Shown piece after piece: positions 20,252 to 30,690 of a DNA stretch of 64,000 bases. The position numbers and the translations under genes were made by a program. Each line of letters opens with the position of its first letter. Positions within the stretch are counted from its first letter, which is position 1. The notes below the pieces were generated by a model. That model ran no database searches and had not been told where the DNA came from. It saw only the letters and a list, made by a program, of their open reading frames with translations. Origin of the DNA: Enterococcus pallens ATCC BAA-351 (lineage in GTDB: Bacteria > Bacillota > Bacilli > Lactobacillales > Enterococcaceae); NCBI RefSeq assembly GCF_000407485.1, contig NZ_ASWD01000003.1:248001-312000 (forward strand), in the 5' to 3' direction.

Positions 20252-20893
20252 ATGAAAACAGCTATGCTTTTGCTGCTAGCTTATTTTTTAGGATCGATTC
20301 CATCAGGTGTATGGATCGGAAAAATTTTCTTTAAAAAAGATATTCGCGATTATGGCAGCGGCGGCACCGGCACCACCAATACCTTTCGCATTTTAGGAAA
20401 ACCAGCTGGCTTTGTTGTGTTTGCCATTGATCTTTTAAAAGGAACCTTGGCTACTTGCTTGCCAATGATCTTTCACTTAGATATTAATCCCTTATGGTTT
20501 GGTTTAGTGGCGGTAATCGGCCACACATTACCGATATTTGCTGGTTTTAAAGGAGGAAAAGCAGTTGCTACCAGTGCTGGAATGCTGCTGGGTTACAGTC
20601 CTTTGTTCTTCTTTTATTCTTTGGTCTTTTTTCTAATCGTTTTATACATTACCAGTATGGTTAGTGCAACCAGCATCTTATCAGCTATTTTCGTTACTTT
20701 GTCGACTATTCTTTTACCAATTATTTGGCCAGCCATTTTACCAGAACACAACTGGTTATTAACCCTCGTTTGCTTGATTTTAACTACATACATTATTTAC
20801 CGTCACCGTGAAAACATTCAGCGCATTAAAAACGGAACGGAAAACCGGGTCTCCTTTGGCCTAAACAAAAAGGAGCCATCTGATGGACATTAA
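20252..20893 (+). CDS. plsY: Acyl-phosphate glycerol-3-phosphate acyltransferase
   Basis: Membrane enzyme that transfers the acyl group from acyl-phosphate to glycerol-3-phosphate, the first step of phospholipid synthesis. Length is 213 residues from ATG 20252, chosen because GGGG precedes it and it begins directly at the first membrane helix. Conserved motifs: GSIPSGVWIGK near the N-terminus, GSGGTGTTNTFRILGK, and HTLPIFAGFKGGKAVATSAG. There are five to six membrane helices. Its end overlaps the nudix gene by 11 bases. The parE genes lie nearby on the other strand, as often seen in Firmicutes. Confidence 0.95.
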   Translation: MKTAMLLLLAYFLGSIPSGVWIGKIFFKKDIRDYGSGGTGTTNTFRILGKPAGFVVFAIDLLKGTLATCLPMIFHLDINPLWFGLVAVIGHTLPIFAGFKGGKAVATSAGMLLGYSPLFFFYSLVFFLIVLYITSMVSATSILSAIFVTLSTILLPIIWPAILPEHNWLLTLVCLILTTYIIYRHRENIQRIKNGTENRVSFGLNKKEPSDGH

Positions 20894-21503
20894 CAATCAA
20901 TTAACTAACTGGGCCGTAGAACTGCAGGCTTTAGCTCAAGCTGGCCTTACCTATACCAAGGACCCCTTCGATGCCGAACGATTTGAACGTATTCGTTCGT
21001 TAGCTGTCGAAATGCTGGCTGTTCAATCCCCCCTGCCTGAATTGGAGATTCGCAAGCTGTTTGCTGACGAAACTGGCTATCCTACTCCCAAACTGGATAC
21101 CCGGGCTGCCATTATCGAAGAAGACAAAATTTTGCTGGTTCAAGAAAACAATGGTAAATGGTCACTGCCAGGCGGTTGGGTAGATATCGATCAGTCTTTG
21201 AGAGACAATACACTAAAAGAGGTAAAGGAAGAAACCGGCTTTGACGCTGAGGCTCTCAGAGTGATTGCTCTGCAGGACCGAAATCGTCACAATCCTCCTC
21301 GCTACGCTTACGGTGTCTGTAAAGTGTTTATATTGTGTAAGAAATTAAGCGGACACTTTGAACAAAATATTGAAACACTGCAAAGCGACTGGTTTGCTTT
21401 AGAGGAACTGCCAGAGCTGGCTGAAGAGAAAACTACCAAGGAACAGATTGCTCTGTGTTTCAAAGCAAATGCTGATCCTGCTTGGCAAGTTAAGTTTGAT
21501 TAA
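20883..21503 (+). CDS. NUDIX hydrolase with N-terminal helical domain
   Basis: 206-residue NUDIX enzyme that should hydrolyse a nucleoside diphosphate linked to another moiety; substrate unknown. Residues 1-65 form the helical N-terminal domain seen in ADP-sugar/ADP-ribose-type NUDIX proteins. The NUDIX box runs from GGWVDIDQS to KEVKEETGF: the first Glu of the consensus is Gln and REUXEE is KEVKEE, but the metal-binding Glu pair is kept. It is translationally coupled to plsY (11-base overlap), with AGGAG before the ATG. The two genes are not functionally linked as far as is known. Confidence 0.88.
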   Translation: MDINNQLTNWAVELQALAQAGLTYTKDPFDAERFERIRSLAVEMLAVQSPLPELEIRKLFADETGYPTPKLDTRAAIIEEDKILLVQENNGKWSLPGGWVDIDQSLRDNTLKEVKEETGFDAEALRVIALQDRNRHNPPRYAYGVCKVFILCKKLSGHFEQNIETLQSDWFALEELPELAEEKTTKEQIALCFKANADPAWQVKFD

Positions 21504-21518
21504 TCTAATTAAAGCACT

Positions 21519-21553
21519 CAAAAAAGACGCTGGTTGACCCAACGTCTTTTTTC
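21519..21553. terminator. Bidirectional terminator between the nudix and mutarotase genes
   Basis: AAAAAGACG and CGTCTTTTTT arms around a short imperfect loop. Both strands end in T runs, so it serves the two convergent units. Confidence 0.85.
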
Positions 21554-21556
21554 GTT

Positions 21557-22426
21557 CTATCTTACATTAATTGAAAACTGGGTCTTAAACTGCTCACCAG
21601 GCGCGAGATGATTCATTCCTGGTTTATCCTCCAGCTTACCGTTGCCGTCTACCGGATCAGCAAAGCCCCACCAAGGTTCGATACAAACAAAGGGCGCTTC
21701 TTTAGGGTACGGTGACCAAAAGCCGACATATGGAATGTGATTATAGGATAGTGTCACACTATGAGGCGAATCTTCCGCGCTAATAGTGAAGGTATTCAGC
21801 CCTTTCGTTTCAAAAATCAAGGCATCATTTTGGAACAAATCGTGACTAATGCGAATATTTGTATTGGTTTGACCAATAGTTTTTTGATCCAAATTGGCAA
21901 ATGGTCCGTCCAGCGGAATCTTCACTCTTGATTTTTGCGGTGAGAAGGAGAAGAAATAGTCTTCAAAGCTTAAATTCTCCTCTAAAGGCACATTAAAGGC
22001 TGGGTGTCCGCCTAAGGCAAACAGCATCTCGTCATCTCCCGCATTATTCACTTTAAAACGAATCCGCAAGCCCTCTCCCCAAACTTCATAGCTCACTGAT
22101 AAAAGAAAATCGAATGGATAAATCTCTTTGGTCTTTTCATTGCTCTTCAAGGTTAAGACAACCTTCTCATCGGTTTGCTCTGTTACCTCAAACATTTCAT
22201 CCCGGGCAAAACCATGCTGTGACATTGGATAAGTCTTCCCTTTATAACTATACTGATCATCTTTTAATCGACCAACAAACGGGAAAAGAATTGGTGCATG
22301 ACGTCCCCAGTAGGCTGGATCAGCCTGCCACATGTACTCAATACCGTTGGCCTTTAGACTGGTTAATTCAGCCCCTTTTTCACTGATTGCTGCCTGCAAA
22401 TAGTCATTTTGAATCCTAACTGTCAT
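21557..22426 (-). CDS. Aldose 1-epimerase family protein (LacX-like)
   Basis: 289-residue galactose mutarotase-like beta-sandwich protein, closest in type to LacX. It would interconvert sugar anomers, but the sugar is not known. Conserved pieces: SQHGFARDEMF (His of the active site, near residue 76), GGHPAFNVP (second conserved His, near residue 155) and CIEPWWG near the C-terminus (conserved Glu). GGGAGG precedes the ATG. It follows codY by 14 bases and probably ends the codY transcript at the terminator 21519-21553. Confidence 0.9.
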   Translation of the reverse strand: MTVRIQNDYLQAAISEKGAELTSLKANGIEYMWQADPAYWGRHAPILFPFVGRLKDDQYSYKGKTYPMSQHGFARDEMFEVTEQTDEKVVLTLKSNEKTKEIYPFDFLLSVSYEVWGEGLRIRFKVNNAGDDEMLFALGGHPAFNVPLEENLSFEDYFFSFSPQKSRVKIPLDGPFANLDQKTIGQTNTNIRISHDLFQNDALIFETKGLNTFTISAEDSPHSVTLSYNHIPYVGFWSPYPKEAPFVCIEPWWGFADPVDGNGKLEDKPGMNHLAPGEQFKTQFSINVR

Positions 22427-22440
22427 AAGCTTCCGCCTCC

Positions 22441-23229
22441 CTATTGATGTTTAACCAATTCTTTTTTGAACAAAGGATTTAATACCTTCAAGTACGTTCC
22501 CTTCATTCCAAGCGAGCGTGATTCTATAATACCTGCTGATTCCAATTTACGCAAAGCATTTACAATAACAGAACGAGTAATGCCAATTTTATCAGCAATA
22601 TTAGAAGCAGTTAAACGTCCTTCATCACCTTCCAGTGCTTCAAAGATAGCTTTCACAGCCTTCAATTCACTATAAGAAAGTGTACTAATTGCCATTTGAA
22701 CAGCGGTTTGACTGCGAACGTTCTCTTCCACATGCAGAAACTGCTGATATAAAATTTCCATACCAATAACAGTGGCCCCATATTCCGCTAACACTAAATC
22801 ATCTTCAGTGAAGGATTCTTCAGTTCGTGCAAGAACGATAGTACCTAAGCGTTCACCCGAGCCAAAGATCGGAACGATGGTGGTTACCCCATTAGGATAA
22901 TACTGGGAGCGTTCTGTAGGAAAGGCAGTGCCTGAACTGCCGCTGGGAATATTAGCTTCAGTCTTAATCATCTGCTTTAATTCACCTACATAGCTATCAG
23001 GAAATTGCCGATCAACAAGAAATGACTTGACGCGATCATTATTGATATCAATTTTTTCATTGTATCCTAAAAGCTTTCCTTTCGAATCAATGATGTATGA
23101 CAGAGAATCCAACACATCGCCAAGGATGCGGGCCATGTTGTTGTAAGGCAACTCTGCAGCCGGTTCAAAGGCATTCTTTTGTTGCATCAGCTTGTTAATC
23201 TGGCGTGTTTTTTCTAATAAGGTTTCCAT
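22441..23229 (-). CDS. codY: Global nutrient-responsive transcription regulator CodY
   Basis: GTP- and branched-chain-amino-acid-sensing repressor controlling stationary-phase and nutrient genes. Length is 262 residues from the second of two adjacent ATGs, which aligns with the family start; starting at 23232 adds one Met. Residues 1-155 form the GAF-like ligand domain (PSGSSGTAFPTERSQYYPNG). The C-terminal winged helix (about 200-255) carries ASNIADKIGITRSVIVNALRKLE. GGAGGGG is upstream. It lies at the end of the xerC-hslV-hslU-codY run, the classical Firmicutes order. Confidence 0.98.
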   Translation of the reverse strand: METLLEKTRQINKLMQQKNAFEPAAELPYNNMARILGDVLDSLSYIIDSKGKLLGYNEKIDINNDRVKSFLVDRQFPDSYVGELKQMIKTEANIPSGSSGTAFPTERSQYYPNGVTTIVPIFGSGERLGTIVLARTEESFTEDDLVLAEYGATVIGMEILYQQFLHVEENVRSQTAVQMAISTLSYSELKAVKAIFEALEGDEGRLTASNIADKIGITRSVIVNALRKLESAGIIESRSLGMKGTYLKVLNPLFKKELVKHQ

Positions 23230-23244
23230 CATTTCCCCTCCAAA

Positions 23245-24642
23245 TTATAGAATATAGCGGCTCAAATCTTTGTTTTGCGCAATCGAAGCTAGCTTTTCAT
23301 CTACATAAGCTTCGGTTATCGTAATTTCACCCATTTGCATATCTGGTGCTTCGAAGAGTAAATCTTCCAGCAGTTTTTCTAAAATCGTGTGCAAACGTCT
23401 AGCACCGATATTGTCCGTTTCACGATTTACATCAAAGGCTATCTTCGCCAATTTTTCAATGGCTTCTTGAGTAAAGATCACCTTTACGTTTTCTGTGCCG
23501 ATTAAATCAATATATTGCTGAATCAAGGCATTGTTTGGTTCAGTTAAGATCCGAACAAAGTCTTCAGCAGTCAGGTCATCTAATTCTACCCGAATTGGGA
23601 AGCGTCCTTGCAGCTCTGGAATTAGATCGCTTGGCTTGGAAAAGCTAAAGGCTCCACTGGCAATAAATAAGACGTGGTCTGTTTGAATAGCTCCATACTT
23701 AGTATTAACCTGAGATCCTTCAACGATTGGCAAAATGTCACGTTGCACGCCTTCCCGCGATACTTCACCAGAATTTTGTTGCGATTTTGAAGTAATTTTA
23801 TCAATTTCATCAATGAAAATGATCCCTGAACTCTCTGCCAGCTTAATCGCAGCCGTATGAATATCTGCATCATTGACTAACTTCGCCTGTTCTTCCTTAA
23901 CCAGCAGCTCCTGAGCTTCCTTAACGGTTACTGTTCGCTGAATCTTTTTAGTAGGAGTCAAAGCTCCCAAGGTATCATTCAGGTCAATCCCCATCTGCTC
24001 CAAACCATTGTTCATCATCGGTACTGATTTTTTCGGTTCGTCGATTTCAATTGTGACTTCACGACTGTCCAGCATACCTTTTTCCAGCTGTTCTAAAATG
24101 CTCTTACGATTGACTTTAATTTCTTCTGTCAATTCTTCCTGAGGCTCAGCCTGTTGTGTTTGGTTAAACATATTCATCATTTGTTCATAAGGATTGCTTG
24201 ATTTCTTCTGTTCTCGTTTAATACCTGGTACTAAAACCTTCACCAAGCGTTTGTTTGCCCGTTTTAAGGCTTTACTGTAGACTTGGGAATATTGCTCTTT
24301 CTCAACAATCGTAATCGCATTTTCTACCAAGTCTCTGACCATCGATTCTACATCGCGGCCAACATAACCCACTTCAGTAAATTTAGTTGCCTCTACTTTG
24401 ACAAAAGGGGCTTTAACAATCCGAGCCAAACGGCGGGCAATTTCAGTTTTACCGACACCAGTTGGTCCAATCATTAAAATATTTTTGGGGGTTACTTCCT
24501 GCTGCATAGTTTCTTCTAATTGCATTCGACGATAGCGATTGCGTAAAGCCACCGCAACAGAACGTTTCGCGTCGTTTTGGCCAATAATGTATTGATCCAG
24601 TTCGCTGACGATCTCTCTAGGTGTTTTATTAATTTCAGACAT
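23245..24642 (-). CDS. hslU: ATP-dependent protease ATPase subunit HslU (ClpY)
   Basis: AAA+ unfoldase that feeds substrates to HslV. The 465 residues contain Walker A GPTGVGKT (59-66), an inserted I domain (about 110-230), Walker [12 protein letters not shown], and the C-terminal [11 protein letters not shown] and SRYIL tail that docks into HslV. AAAGGAG precedes the ATG; 13 bases separate it from hslV. It is part of the codY operon. Confidence 0.98.
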   Translation of the reverse strand: MSEINKTPREIVSELDQYIIGQNDAKRSVAVALRNRYRRMQLEETMQQEVTPKNILMIGPTGVGKTEIARRLARIVKAPFVKVEATKFTEVGYVGRDVESMVRDLVENAITIVEKEQYSQVYSKALKRANKRLVKVLVPGIKREQKKSSNPYEQMMNMFNQTQQAEPQEELTEEIKVNRKSILEQLEKGMLDSREVTIEIDEPKKSVPMMNNGLEQMGIDLNDTLGALTPTKKIQRTVTVKEAQELLVKEEQAKLVNDADIHTAAIKLAESSGIIFIDEIDKITSKSQQNSGEVSREGVQRDILPIVEGSQVNTKYGAIQTDHVLFIASGAFSFSKPSDLIPELQGRFPIRVELDDLTAEDFVRILTEPNNALIQQYIDLIGTENVKVIFTQEAIEKLAKIAFDVNRETDNIGARRLHTILEKLLEDLLFEAPDMQMGEITITEAYVDEKLASIAQNKDLSRYIL

Positions 24643-24655
24643 TCAACATTCTCCT

Positions 24656-25201
24656 TTACATCTCTTCAACGATAATATTATGGTTGGTAAAGACACAAAT
24701 ATCTGCGGCAATATTCAGTGCACTTTCAGCAATCTCTTTCGCAGACATTTCTGGGTTGTGCTGCTTTAAAGCCCTAGCAGCGGCTAAAGCGTAATTGCCG
24801 CCTGAACCGATTGCTAAAATGCCGTCATCCGGCGCGATTACCTCACCGTTACCGGAGACTAGCAGCATTTCGTCTTTGTTCATGACAATCAGCAAGGCTT
24901 CCAGATTCTTCATGGCCTGTTGAGTGCGCCATTCCTGGGCCAACTCTACTGCAGCCCGTTGCAGATTGCCGTTATATTCGTTTAGTTTACCTTCGAATTT
25001 CTCTTCCAGAGTAAAAGCATCCGCCACACTTCCGGCAAAGCCTACAACAACTTGGTCATTATAAATACGACGCACCTTGCGAGCACTGCCCTTCATGACA
25101 ACCTGTTGACCCATTGTTACTTGACCATCGCCGGCCATCGCTAATTTTCCGTCCTTTTCTACAGCACAAATCGTTGTAGAATGAAATTGAGATTCAGCCA
25201 T
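24656..25201 (-). CDS. hslV: ATP-dependent protease peptidase subunit HslV (ClpQ)
   Basis: Proteasome-beta-like peptidase forming a double hexamer with HslU caps. 181 residues. The conserved TTICAV sequence begins at residue 9, so eight residues precede the Thr that is N-terminal in E. coli HslV. Either they are removed or, as reported for Bacillus CodW, a Ser serves as N-terminal nucleophile. GDGQVTMG and [14 protein letters not shown] are family signatures. AGGAGG is 7 bases before ATG. Confidence 0.97.
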   Translation of the reverse strand: MAESQFHSTTICAVEKDGKLAMAGDGQVTMGQQVVMKGSARKVRRIYNDQVVVGFAGSVADAFTLEEKFEGKLNEYNGNLQRAAVELAQEWRTQQAMKNLEALLIVMNKDEMLLVSGNGEVIAPDDGILAIGSGGNYALAAARALKQHNPEMSAKEIAESALNIAADICVFTNHNIIVEEM

Positions 25202-25218
25202 TGGTATTCCTCCTAAAT

Positions 25219-26118
25219 TTAAGCCCGTGGATGAAACGAGCGATAACTTTTTTGTAAACTCTCTTTGGTTACGTGGGTATAAATTTGCGTAGTAGATAAA
25301 TTGGCATGGCCTAGAAGCTCTTGAACCGTTCTTAGGTCTGCCCCATTGTTTAACAAATGTGTAGCAAATGTATGCCGCAGCATATGAGGATGAATGCTTG
25401 AAGACAGACTGCTCTTTTTAATCAGCTGATTCAACACATATTCAATCCCAGTCGGGGTAATTTGTTCTCCCCGATGATTAATAAACACATAGTCATGGCT
25501 TTTCTGATATTTTTCCATGATCTGCTTACGTCCAGCACTGCGATATTCCTGCAAAGCATCCGCTGCATAAGAACCTAGCGGAACATAGCGATCCTTGTTT
25601 CCCTTGCCATGAATCAACATGACACTGTTATCAAAATCAATTACAGAGAACGTCAAATTGGCACATTCACTGACCCGCAGCCCTGCACCGTATAACACTT
25701 CTAATAACGCGTGATTCCGTTGATCCAGAGGCTGCTCACCCTCCACACTTTGGAAAAGAAGCTCCATCTCCTTCTCGTAAAAAAAGCGAGGCAGTCGATT
25801 TTTCTTTTTCTTCAGGTGGACATAGGAAAAAGGATTTTCTTGAATTTGTTCTTGTTTAAGCAAATACTGATAAAAGGAACGCAAACTAGCAATTTTACGG
25901 CTAATCGTATTCCGACTATACTCTCGGTCATTCAAAAAAGCCAAGTAAATGCGTACATCTAAATGATCAATCGCCAGCAATTCAGGACTGCCGGAGTCCT
26001 CCAAGAACTCCCAAAAGTCTGTTAAATCCCTCAAATAGGCCTCTTTTGTTTTAACAGAATAACCACGTTCAGTTATCAAATAACGCATAAAATCTTGAAT
26101 CCATTCCTCGTTTGTCAT
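25219..26118 (-). CDS. xerC: Tyrosine recombinase XerC
   Basis: Site-specific recombinase that with XerD resolves chromosome dimers at dif. 299 residues: N-terminal SAM-like core-binding domain (1-85), then the catalytic domain. Catalytic residues seen: Arg in YGAGLRVSE, Lys in GKGNKDR, His-Leu-Arg in [10 protein letters not shown], His in LLGHANLST, and the nucleophile Tyr in QIYTHV. It follows trmFO after a terminator and is the first gene of xerC-hslV-hslU-codY. A second recombinase (xerD) lies at 61166. Confidence 0.95.
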   Translation of the reverse strand: MTNEEWIQDFMRYLITERGYSVKTKEAYLRDLTDFWEFLEDSGSPELLAIDHLDVRIYLAFLNDREYSRNTISRKIASLRSFYQYLLKQEQIQENPFSYVHLKKKKNRLPRFFYEKEMELLFQSVEGEQPLDQRNHALLEVLYGAGLRVSECANLTFSVIDFDNSVMLIHGKGNKDRYVPLGSYAADALQEYRSAGRKQIMEKYQKSHDYVFINHRGEQITPTGIEYVLNQLIKKSSLSSSIHPHMLRHTFATHLLNNGADLRTVQELLGHANLSTTQIYTHVTKESLQKSYRSFHPRA

Positions 26119-26228
26119 AAGCTCACCTCACAAACATAATCCAAATTTAGCACAACCGGTTTTTAAATACAATTAAATTGTCAGAATTTATTGATTTTTC
26201 ACGAATTTGTTTACAATTCCTTAGAATC

Positions 26229-26268
26229 CTAAAAGAAAAACCCGCCGCAGTATTCTGCGACAGGTATC
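26229..26268 (-). terminator. Terminator of trmFO
   Basis: Minus strand: a GTCGCAG/CTGCGGC stem with AATA loop, extended by CC/GG pairs and followed by T5. It separates trmFO from xerC; 26119-26228 otherwise is AT-rich with no gene. Confidence 0.75.
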
Positions 26269-26271
26269 GTA

Positions 26272-27570
26272 TTACAGTTCCATTTGACTCAGTGCATCTA
26301 GCGCTCGCTGGGCTAGAGTTTCATAGCGCAGCTTTTTGTCTCTAATTCGCTCTGGCAAGCTTGGGAATAAGCCAAAATTAGCATTCATCGGCTGGAAATG
26401 CTTTCCTTCCGCGTGGGTAATGTAATAAGCCATTGCACCTAAAGCTGTCTCTTGCGGAAACTCCAACAAAGGTTCTCCTTTAGCCAAAAGTGCTGCATTC
26501 ATTCCGGCAACTAGTCCACTTCCGGCACTTTCCACGTAGCCTTCTACGCCAGTCATTTGACCGGCAAAAAATAGATCTTCACGGTTGCGGCTTTGATACG
26601 TTGGACGCAACAGCTCAGGAGAATTCATGAAGCTATTGCGGTGCATCACACCATATCGCAAGAACTCCGCATTTTCCAGACCAGGAATCAGGCGAAACAC
26701 CCGCTTTTGCTCACCCCATTTTAAATGAGTCTGAAAGCCAACCATATTGTACATGGAAGCAGCAGCGTTATCCTGACGCAGCTGAATAACCGCGTAAGGG
26801 CGTTTGCCAGTCTTAGGGTCCTCTAGACCTACCGGCTTCATAGGACCGAAAAGCATTGTTTTAATCCCACGTTTAGCCATTACTTCAATTGGCATACAGC
26901 CTTCAAAGAATTTTTCTTTTTCAAAGGTTTTTAATTCTGCTACTTCTGCCGAAATCAAAGCTTCGTAAAAAGCCATGAATTCTTCCTCATTCATTGCACA
27001 ATTCAGATATGCAGCTTCACCTTTGTCGTAACGCGACTTTAAGTAGACCTTTTCCCGATCAATGGTTGTTCCATCGATAATCGGTGCAGCTGCATCATAG
27101 AAATAGAATCCATGTGAGCCGTTGAAAGAGGCAATCTCTTCTGCTAGCGCTTCGGAGGTTAAGGGACCTGTCGCTACGATCGTAATTCCTTCCGGCAATT
27201 TAGTAATCTCTTCATTATGCACTGTTACTAAAGGATGTCCCTTCACCTTTTCAGTAATCAATGCCGAAAAGCCTTCACGATCCACTGCCAACGCCCCACC
27301 TGCTGGAACAGCTGTTTCATCTGCCGAGTGAATAATAACTGAATTCAACCGACGCATCTCTTCCTTCAATACGCCAACTGCATTCGTTAAACTATTGCCC
27401 CGCAAAGAATTACTGCAAACTAGCTCAGCAAATTTATCCGTTTGATGGGCTGGTGTTGACTGAACTGGACGCATTTCGTATAAATCAACCGGTACTCCTG
27501 CCTGAGCCAGCTGCCAAGCAGCTTCGCTCCCGGCAAGACCTGCACCGATAACATTGACCGTTTTTACCAT
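26272..27570 (-). CDS. trmFO: Methylenetetrahydrofolate-tRNA-(uracil-5-)-methyltransferase TrmFO
   Basis: Flavin- and folate-dependent enzyme that makes m5U54 in the tRNA T-loop (old name Gid). The 432 residues begin with an FAD-binding Rossmann motif [13 protein letters not shown] (5-17). Family signatures include [23 protein letters not shown] and [11 protein letters not shown], and [16 protein letters not shown] near the C-terminus. It lies 17 bases after topA, in the conserved topA-trmFO pair. GCGAGG precedes the ATG. Confidence 0.97.
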   Translation of the reverse strand: MVKTVNVIGAGLAGSEAAWQLAQAGVPVDLYEMRPVQSTPAHQTDKFAELVCSNSLRGNSLTNAVGVLKEEMRRLNSVIIHSADETAVPAGGALAVDREGFSALITEKVKGHPLVTVHNEEITKLPEGITIVATGPLTSEALAEEIASFNGSHGFYFYDAAAPIIDGTTIDREKVYLKSRYDKGEAAYLNCAMNEEEFMAFYEALISAEVAELKTFEKEKFFEGCMPIEVMAKRGIKTMLFGPMKPVGLEDPKTGKRPYAVIQLRQDNAAASMYNMVGFQTHLKWGEQKRVFRLIPGLENAEFLRYGVMHRNSFMNSPELLRPTYQSRNREDLFFAGQMTGVEGYVESAGSGLVAGMNAALLAKGEPLLEFPQETALGAMAYYITHAEGKHFQPMNANFGLFPSLPERIRDKKLRYETLAQRALDALSQMEL

Positions 27571-27587
27571 TTTATTCCTCGCTTACG

Positions 27588-29666
27588 CTATTTTTGAACG
27601 GCTTCTTCGTAATCCCCATTGATACAGACTACTTGTTTGCCGCCTTTGACTTTTTTCTCAACCAAGTAATTATCACATTTCGGACAACTACGGCCGACTG
27701 GCTTGTCCCAAGAAGTGAAATCACAATCTGGGTAACGAGAACAGCCATAGAACAATCGATTTTTCTTCGATTTTCTTTCGACTACCTGTCCTTTATGGCA
27801 AACTGGACATTCTACACCAATCTCTTTAATGATTGGTTTTGTATTGCGACAGTCTGGAAAATTGCTGCAGGCATAGAATTTACCATAACGACCAAGCTTA
27901 ATTACCATTGGGTGTCCGCAAACATCACAATCAAAGCCAGCTGGTTCATCCTTGATTTGAATTTTCTCAATACCTTCTTCTGCTTTTTCCAACTCAACAG
28001 CGAAAGGTTTGTAGAAACGGTCAACAACATTAACCCATTCCTCTTTCCCCTCTTCGATTTTATCCAAACCGTTTTCCATTTCAGCCGTGAAATTCACATC
28101 CACAATTTGTGGGAAGAAATCCACAATCAGTGAATTAACAATTTCCCCTAATTCAGTCGGCTCAAAACGGCGTTGAGTCAACTTCACATAATAACGACGT
28201 TGGATGGTATCTAAAGTTGGTGCATAAGTTGAAGGACGACCTACGCCATTTTCTTCCAGAGTTTTAATTAAAGTTGCTTCACTGAATCGTGCTGGTGGTT
28301 GAGTGAAATGTTGTTTAGGTTCGATATTAACCGACTGAACAACGTCTCCTTCGACAAGCTCTGGCAAAATGTTTTCTTTGTCTTCCTTGCCATCATCGCG
28401 TCCCTCAACATAAACCTGCATAAATCCTTTGAATTTAATCTTAGAACCATTCGCAATAAAAATTACCCCATTTTGTTCCAAGGTCACTTTCATAGTATCT
28501 AAAACAGCTGCCGTCATTTGGCTGGCAACAAAACGTGACCAAATCAAGGTATACAATTTCAACTGGTCTTTATCTAAATATTGCTTCATTTCATCTGGTG
28601 TACGGTTCACACTGGTTGGACGAATCGCTTCATGGGCATCCTGTGCGCCTTGCGGATTTTTCGTCTTGCGAGCAGTATGCTGCGAGTATTCTTTGCCATA
28701 TTTGTTTTCGATGAATTCAGCTGCCTCAGCCTTGGCTGTATCAGAAATACGAGTTGAATCCGTACGCATATAAGTAATTAATCCGACAGTTCCTTGCTTA
28801 CCTAAAGAAATTCCTTCATACAGTTGTTGTGCAACCATCATTGTTTTACGCGTCCGGAAATTCAGCTTACGAGCTGCTTCCTGTTGCATGTTACTGGTAG
28901 TAAAGGATTGCGCTGGATTACGTCTGCGTTCTTTCTTCTCTACTTTAGTAACTTGATAGTCTTTGCCATCAATTCGCTGGGTGATTTCTTTAACCGATTC
29001 TGCGTTTGGCAGTTTTTTCTTCTTGCCGTCTACACCCCAGAAATTGGCTTTGAATTTTTTCTTTTCTTTTTTGAAGTTTCCGTCGATACTCCAGTATTCT
29101 TCGGGAATAAATTCACGGATTTCTTTTTCACGATCGATAATAATTTTCAAAGCAATGGATTGTACACGACCAGCACTTAGTCCTTTTTTAACCTTGCGCC
29201 AAAGAATTGGAGAAATCGAATACCCTACTAAACGATCTAATGCTCGGCGTGCTTGTTGCGCATCGACTAATGAAACATCAATCGAACGTGGTTCCTTAAA
29301 GGCTGCCTTTACTGCATCCTTGGTGATTTCGTTGAAAACCACGCGATTTTTATCCTTCAAATCTAAGCCTAATAAGTAAGCTAAATGCCAGGCGATTGCT
29401 TCCCCTTCTCTATCCGGGTCACTTGCGAGATAGACTTTTTGGGCTTTTTTGGCAGCCTGCTTCAAGCTTTTGATAACGTCGCCTTTTCCGCGAATTGAAA
29501 TGTAATGCGGTTCATAATTGTTCTCAATATCAATTCCCATCTTACTTTTTGGCAGATCACGTACGTGTCCGACACTTGCTACTACTTTGTAATTTCTTCC
29601 AAGGTACTTTTCAATTGTTTTTGCTTTTGCTGGTGATTCCACAATCACTAAATATTTATAGGCCAA
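27588..29666 (-). CDS. topA: DNA topoisomerase I
   Basis: Type IA topoisomerase that relaxes negative supercoils. 692 residues: N-terminal TOPRIM domain ([17 protein letters not shown], then [16 protein letters not shown]), the active-site Tyr in [14 protein letters not shown], and C-terminal zinc-ribbon repeats. The first two have full CxxC...CxxC sets (CDVC, CPVC) while the third (CPKC) ends early with a single further Cys. The start is TTG (29664-29666), with GGGAGG 9 bases upstream. It has its own strong promoter. Confidence 0.97.
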   Translation of the reverse strand: MAYKYLVIVESPAKAKTIEKYLGRNYKVVASVGHVRDLPKSKMGIDIENNYEPHYISIRGKGDVIKSLKQAAKKAQKVYLASDPDREGEAIAWHLAYLLGLDLKDKNRVVFNEITKDAVKAAFKEPRSIDVSLVDAQQARRALDRLVGYSISPILWRKVKKGLSAGRVQSIALKIIIDREKEIREFIPEEYWSIDGNFKKEKKKFKANFWGVDGKKKKLPNAESVKEITQRIDGKDYQVTKVEKKERRRNPAQSFTTSNMQQEAARKLNFRTRKTMMVAQQLYEGISLGKQGTVGLITYMRTDSTRISDTAKAEAAEFIENKYGKEYSQHTARKTKNPQGAQDAHEAIRPTSVNRTPDEMKQYLDKDQLKLYTLIWSRFVASQMTAAVLDTMKVTLEQNGVIFIANGSKIKFKGFMQVYVEGRDDGKEDKENILPELVEGDVVQSVNIEPKQHFTQPPARFSEATLIKTLEENGVGRPSTYAPTLDTIQRRYYVKLTQRRFEPTELGEIVNSLIVDFFPQIVDVNFTAEMENGLDKIEEGKEEWVNVVDRFYKPFAVELEKAEEGIEKIQIKDEPAGFDCDVCGHPMVIKLGRYGKFYACSNFPDCRNTKPIIKEIGVECPVCHKGQVVERKSKKNRLFYGCSRYPDCDFTSWDKPVGRSCPKCDNYLVEKKVKGGKQVVCINGDYEEAVQK

Positions 29667-29731
29667 ACGTTTTTGCCTCCCTAATTTTTTCTACTATTAT
29701 ATACAGGAAATTTACTGACAAATCGTAGCCT

Positions 29732-29760
29732 ATAATAGCGATTCGATTTTTATTTGTCAA
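29732..29760 (-). promoter_or_regulatory. Strong promoter of topA
   Basis: Minus strand: perfect -35 TTGACA (29755-29760), 17 bases, -10 TATTAT (29732-29737). It sits just after the dprA stop. A second TATAAT occurs nearer the gene, near 29697-29702. Confidence 0.8.
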
Positions 29761-29767
29761 GTAGCGA

Positions 29768-30625
29768 CTAATATATTTTTTTCAATAATTGTAAAGAATC
29801 AAGAATATCTTGGACTTTTTCTACACACACTGCACCGTCTTGAATCAACTGATGACATCCGGCAGAACGTCCGTCCAAAACATTTCCTGGTACCGCAAAT
29901 ACCTCTTTCCCATAGTCCAAAGCCTGTTGAGCGGTAATTAGCGAGCCGCTCTTTTGTTTGGCTTCGATTACCAGCACACCTTGCCCTAAACCAGCAATAA
30001 TTCGATTCCGCATGGGGAAGTGAAATTTTGCAGGACGGGTTCCGTCGGGGTATTCGCTCAGCACTAAATGATTTCTAGCCATCTCTATTTGTAAATTACC
30101 ACTTTCTTTAGGATAGCAGATATCTAATCCGGTGCCAATCACTCCAATCGTTTTTCCTTGATTTGAAATGGCAAATTGATGGGAAAAAGAGTCGATTCCT
30201 TTTGCCAGACCGCTAACAATCACAAACTGCCGCTTCACCAGCTCCGGCATGAATCGACGCAGCACACCATAGCCATAATCAGAAGCCGTCCTAGCACCAA
30301 CAACCGATAGACACTCTCTTTTCAACAATTGCAAATTTCCCTTATAAAACAATACTAAAGGCGGTACAGGCAACAAACGCAACTGTTCAGGATACTCCTG
30401 ATCTTCTATAGTGATGAGCTGATGTTTTTCCTTCAACTCAATCAGACGTTCGTTACTCCATGACTCCCAATCTCCTACTCCTTTGCCTCTTGTAAAAGGA
30501 TACAATTCAACAGGCGACAACTGCCAGTAATCCAGTTTCTTCGCATACTGATAAATTTTTTGCTTAGTAACTGGACCGATACCTCTTGTAACGCTTAAAT
30601 GCAACAAAAATATTGTTTTCTCCAA
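29768..30625 (-). CDS. dprA: DNA-processing protein DprA (Smf)
   Basis: Single-strand-DNA-binding RecA loader known from natural transformation, kept in many non-competent bacteria. 285 residues with the Rossmann-like DprA domain: VVGARTASDYGYGVL, SGLAKGIDSFSHQFA, IGVIGTGLDICYPKE and the FHFPMRNRIIAGL motif. It lacks the longer C-terminal winged helix found in some orthologues. The start is TTG (30623-30625); its GAGGGA ribosome site lies inside the 3' arm of the rnhB terminator. Neighbours are rnhB and topA, the usual order. Confidence 0.95.
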   Translation of the reverse strand: MEKTIFLLHLSVTRGIGPVTKQKIYQYAKKLDYWQLSPVELYPFTRGKGVGDWESWSNERLIELKEKHQLITIEDQEYPEQLRLLPVPPLVLFYKGNLQLLKRECLSVVGARTASDYGYGVLRRFMPELVKRQFVIVSGLAKGIDSFSHQFAISNQGKTIGVIGTGLDICYPKESGNLQIEMARNHLVLSEYPDGTRPAKFHFPMRNRIIAGLGQGVLVIEAKQKSGSLITAQQALDYGKEVFAVPGNVLDGRSAGCHQLIQDGAVCVEKVQDILDSLQLLKKIY

Positions 30626-30690
30626 AAAAATCCCTCTTTTCTAACTGCTTACTATAAGATAAGCAAAAAAGAGAGATTTTAATTTTATTT
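30625..30690 (-). terminator. Terminator after rnhB that contains the dprA ribosome binding site
   Basis: Minus strand: a 13-bp stem (one G-T wobble) with an inner GCTTA/TAAGC hairpin, then T7. The 3' arm holds the GAGGGA of dprA and the last T residues form the TTG start codon. Confidence 0.75.

Noticed and set aside
27594-28133. 179-codon plus-strand open frame opposite topA
   Set aside because: It lies wholly antisense to the conserved topA frame, has no ribosome site, and reads as hydrophobic and low in family signals. It is a shadow of codon use.
28824-29379. Overlapping 118- and 138-codon open frames opposite topA
   Set aside because: Both are antisense to topA, overlap one another in different frames and lack start signals.
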